From the NCBI RefSeq assembly GCF_024704835.1, contig NZ_JAMXBE010000013.1:1-64000 (forward strand): a stretch of DNA of 64,000 nt, written 5' to 3'. Source of the stretch: Parapedobacter tibetensis (GTDB lineage: Bacteria; Bacteroidota; Bacteroidia; Sphingobacteriales; Sphingobacteriaceae). The first letter of the stretch is position 1. The number at the start of each line of letters is the position of its first letter. This document shows positions 28,301 to 36,490 of this stretch, in pieces. A model generated the notes under the pieces. It was not told the DNA's origin, did no database searches, and worked only from the letters and a program-made list of their open reading frames with translations. A program made the translations under genes and the position numbers.

Positions 28301-31300
28301 GATAGGGGCGCTCCTCTGCTGAATTGCCAATCAGTAAATCCAAATCCGCTTGGGCGATACCCTCCACGGTGCCGTCGTTACCTTCTTTCACCAACTGCCC
28401 GTCAACGTACAACAACAGTTTCTGTGCATCGCGGTCGCGAACTGCCACCACATGTTTCCATTCCCCACTATACAGGTCGATATCCGCCACATCGGCATAG
28501 ATATCGCTCTTCACGATATTATCATCCACCGCAAACACCAAGCGGTTGCTGTGGTTCAATTGAATACCGTACCACTTGCCCACGCCGCCGAAGGTACCCT
28601 TCTGGATGAGGTAGGCATTCTGTGCCGATGGGGTATAGGTATTCTCCGCGGCACGCATCCACAATGAGATGGTGAACGAATTGGCATCAAAGGCGTTCTG
28701 GCTGGCCGCCGGAACCACAATAGCACCTGTGGGAGTAGTCGCATCAAATTTGATGGCCCCGCCGTGCTGCCCGTCGGCAATCCATGGATCGGCTCCAAAA
28801 TCACGCAGCATACCGTGATTAGCATGGTCGCTGGCATCATACACCATCGTGCCCGATGTTTCATCCAGCTTGTAGTGTGCGACCATCTCGGGCGTCGGCC
28901 CGTCGCTATCCGGTAGTGTAGAATCGCCGGCGTATTCCGCCATGATTTCGGCATCGCTCAACACATAGTTAAACAGTTTCAGGTCGTCTAATTGCCCACG
29001 GTATGGTGCCGGAGTATTTTGACCACTAAGAAACTCCAGCTCGCCAATGTTGCCAATGATCAGGTCGCTCGCTTCCCCGATACCAGCCAGCGCCCGTTGG
29101 ATGGTGGCCTGGCCCACAGCCGCACCATTCCGGTATATTTTCAGCTGTTTCGATTCCGCATCCCGGATGGCCACTACATGCACCCATTCATTGGTGAAAA
29201 AGGGTGTACCGTCGAGCTGCAGTTCATCTTTCCCGCCACCATTGGCATCGTTGTCATCGTCAATGGCAAAGCGGATTTGTTTGTTCTTGAATTCGATATT
29301 GAATCGTTTTCCCGTGGCGCCGGTATTCCCGTTACGCGTAATCGAGCCTTTACAAAGCAGGTAGGCGCTCCAGCTGTTATCTTGCGGGAGGTGCGTACCG
29401 TCCCCTTTCATCCAAAAGGCGATGGAAAACGAGCTTTGCCCAAGGTACAGGTGATCTTCATGCGGAATGTTGATGGGATACATGGCCGCATCTACATTGA
29501 CCAAATCGATAGCCCTATCTTTCTTGCCATCCACGCGCACACCTTGCGCATCGTCATCAAATCCCAGCACGCCATGGTTTTCGTATGTTGTGGAGTCTAC
29601 GATTGTCCGGTCGCCGTCCTCTTCATTGAAAGCCCAATAGCCTGCCAGTCCTTGTTCGAATACATTTTCTGTCCGGAATGTCCACGTGTCGCCCGCTGTT
29701 GTGCCTTTGTCATTACGGGCGTCTACACGCCAAAAATACGTTTTGCCGGGTTCCAGTCCCTGCGCGGCATAGCTAGGCGTGGCACCCTGTTCTATTTCGG
29801 CCAATTGGGTCAAGCTCTCGGCGGATTCACCAAGGAACACCAGATAGGTTGCTGTATTCTCGCTGCCTTGCCATGCCAATGATGCGCTTCCAGTTTGGTC
29901 AACGGTTACGTATTGATAATCGTCTGTTGGATGGGGTTGTTGTGGTTTTTCAGGAGCGGTAGGTATCGGTGGTGTCGTGATTGAAGCTTGGCCATAACTG
30001 GATTCCATCCCTTCCTTTATGATTTTTAGCCGATAATGGTAGGTGGTGTTGGGCGTGAGCCCGTCATCATCCTCATAGGTTTCCTCCCCTACGGCTACCT
30101 CGGCCACTTGTTCGTAATCACCCTCCGCTTCCCTGCGCTCAATCACCACGGTTCCTGCTTCGTGGTCATTATCGTCCCATTGCAGGGTAACGATGCTTCG
30201 GGGCGGCTCCTCTTCGGAAACGGCTTCCAGCACCACCGCGATTGGCGGCTTCAAAAAATCCGGTGCAGGGCTGTCTACCAAGGAGTTGATGTATACCTCG
30301 ATGTTCAGGTAACCTGCCTCCATTGTGCTTTCTTCCAGCGCATCGGCCGGATTGTCCTTATCGAGGTCGTGTGCATCTTCCCAATCGTCGGGAATACCGT
30401 CCCCGTCTGAGTCCATCGGTGCTGGGGCACCATAGACCTCACCCAACCCGCCATTCGCGAGTGGTAAGTCGTTTTCGCGATATGCGTAGTGGGCCGAAGC
30501 GCCCTTTGACAGCAGGTCACCAATCAATAGGTTATCCACTGGGTCGCGGCGTGGGTAGTTTGCACCCACATGCTCCGCCACCCAATCGAAGGCCTCAATG
30601 GCATTCATTGCTGCCGAAGCCGTGGGGTAGGCATAAGGCTGGCCCATAAAATTTCCTTCAGGTATACCCGGATATCCGGCTTCGTTCTCGGGCACCAAGG
30701 AGCCATCCAGCTGCCCATTCTTATTCGTGTCAAAATAATTGCCGGCCGCATACAAGGAAAACGTGGGTGTACCCCTTGAAAACGGTGTGGTTTTACTTGG
30801 CGTATGCGGTCCGCTGATAAAGTAGTTGTTGATGATATTCACTTCCGAGACCGAGGCAGACCCTCCCATGATGTAGGCATCGCCCGAGATGGTATGGCCA
30901 TGCGGGTTTCCGTCGTTTCCAAAGTTGTATACCACATTATTTACAAATTCATTGGTTCCCTTCACTTTGGGATTCCGCGTTTTGTTGCTGATATACAAGC
31001 TCTTCAGGATACTGACCTTGCCTCCCGGCTCCATCAGCCCCCCGGCAGAGTGATTATGCCGATGCAGGCCTTGGCCGATGATTGAATTTTGGATGGTGAT
31101 GTTATCGGGATCCGTTCCTTTATTATCCCAGTTGATGGAAAACACTTCATCCAGCCCCCAAGAAAAGGACATGTGATCAAATATGATGTTGCTTCCGTTG
31201 GCGACGCCCGATGCATCTTCGCTGCTACCTGCTCCGGCGTTAGCTCCCATACGAATGCGTAAATACCGAGCGATGGTGTTACTGGCTCCCGAGAAGGACA

Positions 31301-31655
31301 CGTTCCTCCCGTATAGCATGATGCCGTCTCCTGGGGCCGTCTGCCCAGCGATAGTGGTATAGGGTGCCACCACCAGGCGCGATTGCAAGTGGATGATGCC
31401 ACCCACGGCGAATACCACAAACCGGCCGGGTTGGCTCACCGCATCGCGGAAAGATCCCGGACCGCTGTCATTTAGGTTGGTTACGATATACACCTGCGGG
31501 CTGGCATGCCCACGGGCACCTGCTGCATGGCGCCCAAAACCTTCCGCACTCGGAAAAGCGAGCGTTTGCCCTGTACTTCGAAGGGGAACTCCCAACGTCA
31601 ACAAAACACAGGCGACGAAAAGTGCGCCAATCAAAGCGTTTGTTAATCTCTTCAT
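25380..31655 (-). CDS. T9SS-exported PL1-type pectate lyase with FN3, four LamG domains and CHU_C
   Basis: About 2091 residues from ATG 31655, which opens directly into the signal peptide; the frame is open to ATG 31682 (9 residues more). Numbering from 31682: PL1-like beta-helix 40-440 (NLNDSGPGSFRDAV, TTIAGQTAPGDGI, IIFDHMSFSWGLDE, SNKTRNPKVKG with the catalytic-type Arg), a DSDGDGIPDDWE calcium motif near 435, two FN3-like domains 485-670, LamG-like domains starting near 674, 932, 1156 and 1381, another FN3-like domain near 1627, a cadherin-like domain near 1717, Ig/PKD-like domains to about 2005, and CHU_C 2011-2100 (VVTPNGDGINDTW). It should cut (methyl-)polygalacturonate by beta-elimination at the cell surface. 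LamG domains often bind glycans. The CHU_C marks T9SS export. Confidence 0.88.
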   Translation of the reverse strand: MKRLTNALIGALFVACVLLTLGVPLRSTGQTLAFPSAEGFGRHAAGARGHASPQVYIVTNLNDSGPGSFRDAVSQPGRFVVFAVGGIIHLQSRLVVAPYTTIAGQTAPGDGIMLYGRNVSFSGASNTIARYLRIRMGANAGAGSSEDASGVANGSNIIFDHMSFSWGLDEVFSINWDNKGTDPDNITIQNSIIGQGLHRHNHSAGGLMEPGGKVSILKSLYISNKTRNPKVKGTNEFVNNVVYNFGNDGNPHGHTISGDAYIMGGSASVSEVNIINNYFISGPHTPSKTTPFSRGTPTFSLYAAGNYFDTNKNGQLDGSLVPENEAGYPGIPEGNFMGQPYAYPTASAAMNAIEAFDWVAEHVGANYPRRDPVDNLLIGDLLSKGASAHYAYRENDLPLANGGLGEVYGAPAPMDSDGDGIPDDWEDAHDLDKDNPADALEESTMEAGYLNIEVYINSLVDSPAPDFLKPPIAVVLEAVSEEEPPRSIVTLQWDDNDHEAGTVVIERREAEGDYEQVAEVAVGEETYEDDDGLTPNTTYHYRLKIIKEGMESSYGQASITTPPIPTAPEKPQQPHPTDDYQYVTVDQTGSASLAWQGSENTATYLVFLGESAESLTQLAEIEQGATPSYAAQGLEPGKTYFWRVDARNDKGTTAGDTWTFRTENVFEQGLAGYWAFNEEDGDRTIVDSTTYENHGVLGFDDDAQGVRVDGKKDRAIDLVNVDAAMYPINIPHEDHLYLGQSSFSIAFWMKGDGTHLPQDNSWSAYLLCKGSITRNGNTGATGKRFNIEFKNKQIRFAIDDDNDANGGGKDELQLDGTPFFTNEWVHVVAIRDAESKQLKIYRNGAAVGQATIQRALAGIGEASDLIIGNIGELEFLSGQNTPAPYRGQLDDLKLFNYVLSDAEIMAEYAGDSTLPDSDGPTPEMVAHYKLDETSGTMVYDASDHANHGMLRDFGADPWIADGQHGGAIKFDATTPTGAIVVPAASQNAFDANSFTISLWMRAAENTYTPSAQNAYLIQKGTFGGVGKWYGIQLNHSNRLVFAVDDNIVKSDIYADVADIDLYSGEWKHVVAVRDRDAQKLLLYVDGQLVKEGNDGTVEGIAQADLDLLIGNSAEERPYRDDLDEVRLYNYALTPEEIVALFENKEEPGLVAHYRLDETSGTAVYDTSPYGNHGVLQDFGSDPWVSDGQRGGAIKFDATTPTGAIVVPAASQNAFDENSFTISLWMRATENTYTPSAQNAYLIQKGTFGGVGKWYGIQLNHSNRLVFAVDDNIVKSDIYADVADIDLYSGEWKHVVAVRDRDAQKLLLYVDGQLAKEGNDGTIGGIAQADLDLLIGNSAESRPYRDYLDDVQLYNYALTPEEVAALFSPPIVESDLVAHYRLDEGLGLVTDDATAYANHGDLDNIGATPWITEGKYAGALDFKDNTERGGWRVPAAQQLTFDNSSFTLSFWVQGTSANLPQDNNSSAYLLCKGSIGRNESTGATGKRYNIELKNKQLRFAIDDDNDANGGGKDEIQVDGVPFFSGEWVHVVAIRDAENKRLKIYRDGELVNEQSITKALSGIGEGTDLIIGNVGALELSNLERGTAPYTGRFDDLKVYARVLNDDEVKRIFEGKPIVKAVTYISPADGTIDFPVAGATFVWEGVATAYTLHLGTDENDLVTIAEGITGESYTVPEPLEFGATYFWRVDALLDGDMVTGETWSFVTEAKSIPVIHNDVVHEVNEFSPAHTVIAQLTADNPEGETLFDWRVTENVDVNGNGADAFKLDAETGELAISDSADFVFEEGRILELKVRVSNGAGESDEQTIQVLVNFVNRLPSFDVVAPVEHCYSPEERVIQISGINPGREMDQTVELSVNANPSRMFHSLSITQPEDGVAYLHYTPKAGIHDQITVSIIAKDNGGTANGGQDTYSQTFTLEVSANPDISILADKDRVEKGEEVRLTVRNNARGNFAMTWHFDDQVIGATDILTVHPQVTTTYVVKATNPLGCEDETSITITVFEPEELAVTNVVTPNGDGINDTWMVKNIELYAGNDVKVFDISGRVLYQTKNYQNDWNGTYQGKPLAEGTYYYIITFDSGRETQRGYINIVRENR
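27508..28860 (-). repeat. Tandem duplication of a LamG-domain unit (~675 bp x 2)
   Basis: The LamG units at about 27508-28185 and 28186-28860 are nearly identical in protein (only a few substitutions over about 200 residues, e.g. IVALF versus VAALF) and share long identical DNA tracts. The first and fourth LamG domains of the protein are more divergent. Confidence 0.85.
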
Positions 31656-31697
31656 AATTTGTCGGTTTTCTAATTGGTTCATTTCGAATGATAGCTA

Positions 31698-33332
31698 TTA
31701 CTCGATTCCCGAAAGGGAATACCGGACAAACCAGTTTTGCGGATCCATCAATCGATCGCGCATGGTTTGGCGCATTCCTTCCTCATATTTTGCACTTACG
31801 CGGTCGGCCAGGATGGCAGGATCGTTCCACCGTTTGGCGATACGAATCATGGCAAAATACGATTTCGCTTCCCCAGCACTTTCCATACAGGTCTCTTCAA
31901 CAATCAGCTCATCCAAAGCGCGTTTGTAGGCCGTCACCTTTTCAGGGGTGTCCAGCTCAGCTTTGGACAAGCCCGCGGGGTATACCGGGCCAAGATCAAT
32001 CCGTCTGCGGATGCCCCAATTGCGGGTCAACGCGGCATTCCATGCTTCATTGTTAAACGGATACTGCAAGTTTCCGCTGTTTCTTGATAAGTACAGGTTA
32101 ATCCCATCGTTGAGCAGCGCTTCGGCCTCATCAAAAAGTTCCAATTGATTCAATGCTTCCAAGATAAAAAAGTGTACATCGGAATCACGGTACAACACAA
32201 TGTGTACATTGTTTTTATGGATTTCGGAAGCCGTTTCCCTATCGCGGGAGAATTTGCGGATTACCCAATCTCCATTCTGCCGGGTAAACGTGTAATTTTC
32301 TCCCCTGTATAGGTCTCCAATGGTATGGCCATCCAGCCGCACTTGCTGCCTAAAACGATCCATCGCTACTTGCGTTGGCTTTAGGTAGTATACGGAAGGG
32401 TAAGTGTTCGAGAAATATCGGATTAGCCGATTGGTTTGGTTGCGTTCAAAATCAAACGGCACGATGTTGATGAGCACACGGGTTTTCGTTACTGGATCGC
32501 GTGTAAATACCTGCACCCATTCGGCGTTGTAGTCGTCATTCCCGATTTTATAGCGGTTGCCTCCGTTGTCATAGATAAAAGGCATGCCGATTTCGACTAC
32601 CCTGCTGTATTGTCCGGCCCATAGGTAAAGCTCCATAAGCAGCGGTTCAGGTGAGGGGCAGATCATGTTCCACACCAAATCTTGTTCGGAGGCGGTTACC
32701 CCAGGGAACAGCACATTGCCCCAGTTCAATACCAATTTTCCATTGAATCCGTTGACACCCACCTCCATCAACTGGATCAGTTTCGGGATTAGTTCATCGA
32801 GGCTCAATACGGGCAAACCGCTCAAGTTGTCCAGCGTCACATTTGGCTCGTCAGTATAAGCTGCCTCACCATAGAGTTTGCCTAACATGAGGTAAGCCCA
32901 TACCTTGAAGCGTATCGCGCCGCTGATCAGCGGCCCAAAATGGGCCTCATCCACTGCACGTGGATATTTGACGCGGTATTCCATCGCTTTATGGATGTAG
33001 TTATTGGCATTCAAGATCACATTGTAATAGCCTCGGGGGCTTGCAAACGGATTTCCCTCTGCTGGCCTGTGGCGATAGATATCCCAAAGATCCTGCGGGG
33101 CGTTTGCGGTGGGTTCCAACAGATCTCCCCGCAGCTCGGCGAGGAATATGGCATGGTCTGCCACATCTTGTACCTTGGCGGCTATGCCCATATACCCGGA
33201 ATATAGCTCATTGCTTTCGCCGATGTAGTCTTCATCCTTTAGCATATCGTCTGCATCAACCTCAAAAAAGTTTGAACAACTGGTTGATAACAGCACCATC
33301 AGACAGCACGTAGTAAACACCTGTAGTTTCAT
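31698..33332 (-). CDS. SusD/RagB-family surface glycan-binding lipoprotein (pair 1)
   Basis: 544 residues with lipoprotein signal (VLLSTSCSN, Cys near residue 19). TPR-rich SusD fold: the helical N-terminal region includes ELRGDLLEPTA and NANNYIHKAMEY, and the C-terminal region ends in LMDPQNWFVRYSLSGIE. SusD lids sit on the matching SusC barrel and capture oligosaccharides. Lies 14 bp after the SusC gene at 33347-36484. The sequence is divergent from the usual LPLRVKPT-type SusD core, as is its SusC partner. Confidence 0.87.
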   Translation of the reverse strand: MKLQVFTTCCLMVLLSTSCSNFFEVDADDMLKDEDYIGESNELYSGYMGIAAKVQDVADHAIFLAELRGDLLEPTANAPQDLWDIYRHRPAEGNPFASPRGYYNVILNANNYIHKAMEYRVKYPRAVDEAHFGPLISGAIRFKVWAYLMLGKLYGEAAYTDEPNVTLDNLSGLPVLSLDELIPKLIQLMEVGVNGFNGKLVLNWGNVLFPGVTASEQDLVWNMICPSPEPLLMELYLWAGQYSRVVEIGMPFIYDNGGNRYKIGNDDYNAEWVQVFTRDPVTKTRVLINIVPFDFERNQTNRLIRYFSNTYPSVYYLKPTQVAMDRFRQQVRLDGHTIGDLYRGENYTFTRQNGDWVIRKFSRDRETASEIHKNNVHIVLYRDSDVHFFILEALNQLELFDEAEALLNDGINLYLSRNSGNLQYPFNNEAWNAALTRNWGIRRRIDLGPVYPAGLSKAELDTPEKVTAYKRALDELIVEETCMESAGEAKSYFAMIRIAKRWNDPAILADRVSAKYEEGMRQTMRDRLMDPQNWFVRYSLSGIE

Positions 33333-33346
33333 CGTTTTCTTTCTTC

Positions 33347-36300
33347 TTAGAATGTCAAATTAATACCCGCCTTAAACGTGCGGGGTTGTGCCAAATTCCC
33401 ATAATCCATTCCTATCATCATGGGATCCTGGCTGAACGCGGTTTCGGGGTCTAACCCAAGGTATTTCGTCCATGTCACGAGATTTTCGCCAACGAGATAG
33501 ATCTCTGCACCATCTAGGACACGAATACGGTTATTTTTTATGCGATAGCGGAGTGCCAGGTTGCTCAACCTCAGGAATGAGCCATCTTCGATCCATCGGG
33601 AAGAGAAGCGGCTGTTTTCCAGTGGATCGCCGTACACCGCTCTTGGCATATCAGTGACCTGGCCGTCGGCCTTCCACCGGCGCAGGGCGGCGGTAGACTG
33701 ATTGCCATACCCATCCATGGCCTCTATGTGCCTACGCACGCCATTATAAATTTGGTTGCCATAGCTGAAATTGAAATAGCCTGTCAAAGACAGCTGTTTG
33801 TAGCGTACATCGAAATAGGCTCCGCCGAAGAAATCCGGGTTGGGGTCGCCAATGATAAAGCGGTCGGCGCGATCGATCACCCCATCCCCGTTGGCATCAG
33901 TAAACCGAATATCTCCAGCTTCAAATGCGAGGTCTTTGTAATCCACTAGTCCCAATGATTGGGCGGCATCTGCTGAGGAGATCACTTCATTAGCTGCATA
34001 ACCGTAGAACGCGTAAGGCGCTTGGCCCACTTGTGAGATCAGTGTCGATCCATCGGTAAACCCATGTATGCGTTGCTGATCGCCACCAAGGCTCTTGATT
34101 TCGCTCGTATAAGTGCTGAACGTGCCACCAATGGTGAGTGAAACGTTCCGCTTTTCTATCAATGCCGCGGAGAGGTCAATTTCTATTCCCCGGTTGCTAA
34201 TCTCCGCACCATTGATATACACATGGCTAAGCGCCGCCACAGGTGAAGCGGTACGGGCCTGCACCACATTTTTTGTTAAGGTATGGTAATAACCTATTCC
34301 GGCTCTCAACCTTTTGTTAAGAATTCCGATATCGATGCCGGCATCGAGCGTATTGTTGTCTTCCCAACGGAGGCCATTGTTTGGTATATTGCCCACCACG
34401 ATTCCGGAAAGTTGCCGGTAAAGCTGGCTGCTATAGGACGGGCTGCTCAGTTTGGACGAATACCGGCTGTTCCCCGTACGTGAGTAGCCTAGGCGTAGGT
34501 CCAGTTGGTCAAGCCATTGGCTTCCTACAAAAGCCTCCATATTGGCCATGCGCCACCTCACTTCCCCACCCGGAAACACCCCAAAGCGGTTGGTTCCGCT
34601 TCCGGTGGCCGACGAGCCATCCACGGAAAGGAACGCTGAAAGTGACAATAGGTTGTTCAGGTGCAATCGCCCATAACCATAGAAGTTCATCCAGTTCCAA
34701 GGTTCATTATAGCCCCAGAATTGCCTTCCGTCGTTACTTACATGGCTAAGTGTTCTGTAAAAATCCGAGCTGGTGTTTCGCCCGTAACCGGCATCGAATT
34801 CATTTTTTGCCATCAGCAGTTGGTAGCCCCCACCTGCTTCCACCTGATGGTTACCCAATTGCTGCTGGTATTGGGCACTGAGCCGGTAAAACAGATTGGA
34901 CGTTTGGCCAGAGCCAGCCCTGGCGGTATTCAGGGCCACACCGTTCTCCAGCGGCATAACCGTTCTATCGGTAATGCCGGGCACGAAGGTTGACTGTCGG
35001 GTATAATTGGTATAGATACCCAATACCGTCCCAATGGTCCAGTTTGTGTTTGGCCGGTAATTTACCCCAGCGTTTACGAATACATCATACATATCTGAGC
35101 GCACGGTCATCGTGTTGAGCACAGCTAGGGGATTGCTGATGTTGAACTGCCGCACCACATCGTAGCTAGGCAGCTCATTGTTATACTCATCTTTGGTATA
35201 TGGGTTCAGGATGGGTGCCTTGCTTAGCGCGGTGAGTATCGGGTTGGTTGCTTCCAGCATGCCCTGTTCGTGCAAGTTGCTCGTCAGATAACTCAACCCT
35301 ACTGTGCCATGTAAATCAAATTTTCTACCCAGGGCCACAGCGGCATTTAGCCGGGTGGAGTAGCGCGTCATCGCGCTGTTGTCTAAGGCACCTCCTTGAT
35401 TGGTGACACCCAGAGATAGGTTATACTTGGCTACGGCGTCTCCACCCTTTATACGGAGGTGATTGTCTGTCACGAATGCAGGGCGGTATAGCATATCCTG
35501 CCAATTGCTTTGTGCATTGTACAGAAAATTATAGTAATAGTCCGGATCGTCGCGCAAGAAAGGGAAATTGTTGAGCATCTCGCCCATGTCTTCAAACTGC
35601 GTGAGCCCTACATCGCCAATGTAGCTTTTGAAGTCACTTGCCCCCAATACAGGCAGGCTTGCCCTATTGTATGCCACCCCATATTGTCCAGCAAATTCGA
35701 TGACGGTCTCCATATCATCCGGTGTCGCCGTCTCAATGAGCAGTACACCATTAGAGCCCATCGCTCCATAAACTGCCGTCTCCGCCCCTTTGAGCAATCG
35801 TACTTGCTGGATATCCTTCACGTTAAATGGGCTGAATAGGCTGTTGGAATACCCACCGATCACGGGCGAATTGCCCATATCTGGCAAATAGGGCACACCG
35901 TTTAGCACCACCAGGGGGGCGTTACTGCCTTCAAACGAGCGTACGCCCCTGAAGTGTAAGGTTGCCCCTTCGCCCGGCATCCCACTTTTATTGACTACGT
36001 TGAGCCCGGAAAATTGCCCTTGCAGGGTGTTTTCCAGGGTGATTGCACCCCGTCGGAAATCACGCTGGTACAGGGCTGCTGCATCCGCATACAGCGGACT
36101 GGTTAGGGATTCGTCGTCATAGTATTTCATCCGACTGTCGGGTACGAGTGTCACTGTAAGGTGCTGCCGTCCCAGGATAGGCAAGGTTGCTTCGTAGTAA
36201 CCGGGCATCCAAATGGTAATCTCGGTTGCTTCGGCCGGCATGACCAAGCTAAAACTACCATCAGCCTTGGTTTGCGCGGTCATCTCAAATCCCTTCACCG

Positions 36301-36484
36301 CGATTACAGCACCCTCCAGAGATGCACCATCATATCCACTGATTACCGCTCCGGTTAGCACTAGGCTATCTTGTTGGGCATACCCGGGTAGGGCCATGCC
36401 GATGCACACCAAGAAAATACTGACCACTTCCTTCGGTACCAGACGCACCATAAACCTTAAAAAAAATTTAGTTATCGCCATCAT
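33347..36484 (-). CDS. SusC/RagA-family TonB-dependent transporter, divergent (pair 1)
   Basis: 1045 residues. Signal peptide, then a carboxypeptidase-regulatory-like domain (VLTGAVISGYDGASLEGA), a plug (LNGVPYLPDM, DIQQVRLLKGAETAVYGAMGSNGVLL) and a 22-strand-type barrel ending in FKAGINLTF. The plug signature is typical for SusC, but the segment between the regulatory domain and plug (about residues 110-145) has no DEVVVVGYG-type TonB box; it reads SLTSPLYADAAALYQRDFR. It imports glycan fragments together with its SusD. Probable substrate is a homogalacturonan fragment, judged from the pectate lyase downstream. Confidence 0.88.
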   Translation of the reverse strand: MMAITKFFLRFMVRLVPKEVVSIFLVCIGMALPGYAQQDSLVLTGAVISGYDGASLEGAVIAVKGFEMTAQTKADGSFSLVMPAEATEITIWMPGYYEATLPILGRQHLTVTLVPDSRMKYYDDESLTSPLYADAAALYQRDFRRGAITLENTLQGQFSGLNVVNKSGMPGEGATLHFRGVRSFEGSNAPLVVLNGVPYLPDMGNSPVIGGYSNSLFSPFNVKDIQQVRLLKGAETAVYGAMGSNGVLLIETATPDDMETVIEFAGQYGVAYNRASLPVLGASDFKSYIGDVGLTQFEDMGEMLNNFPFLRDDPDYYYNFLYNAQSNWQDMLYRPAFVTDNHLRIKGGDAVAKYNLSLGVTNQGGALDNSAMTRYSTRLNAAVALGRKFDLHGTVGLSYLTSNLHEQGMLEATNPILTALSKAPILNPYTKDEYNNELPSYDVVRQFNISNPLAVLNTMTVRSDMYDVFVNAGVNYRPNTNWTIGTVLGIYTNYTRQSTFVPGITDRTVMPLENGVALNTARAGSGQTSNLFYRLSAQYQQQLGNHQVEAGGGYQLLMAKNEFDAGYGRNTSSDFYRTLSHVSNDGRQFWGYNEPWNWMNFYGYGRLHLNNLLSLSAFLSVDGSSATGSGTNRFGVFPGGEVRWRMANMEAFVGSQWLDQLDLRLGYSRTGNSRYSSKLSSPSYSSQLYRQLSGIVVGNIPNNGLRWEDNNTLDAGIDIGILNKRLRAGIGYYHTLTKNVVQARTASPVAALSHVYINGAEISNRGIEIDLSAALIEKRNVSLTIGGTFSTYTSEIKSLGGDQQRIHGFTDGSTLISQVGQAPYAFYGYAANEVISSADAAQSLGLVDYKDLAFEAGDIRFTDANGDGVIDRADRFIIGDPNPDFFGGAYFDVRYKQLSLTGYFNFSYGNQIYNGVRRHIEAMDGYGNQSTAALRRWKADGQVTDMPRAVYGDPLENSRFSSRWIEDGSFLRLSNLALRYRIKNNRIRVLDGAEIYLVGENLVTWTKYLGLDPETAFSQDPMMIGMDYGNLAQPRTFKAGINLTF

Positions 36485-36490
36485 ATGCTA

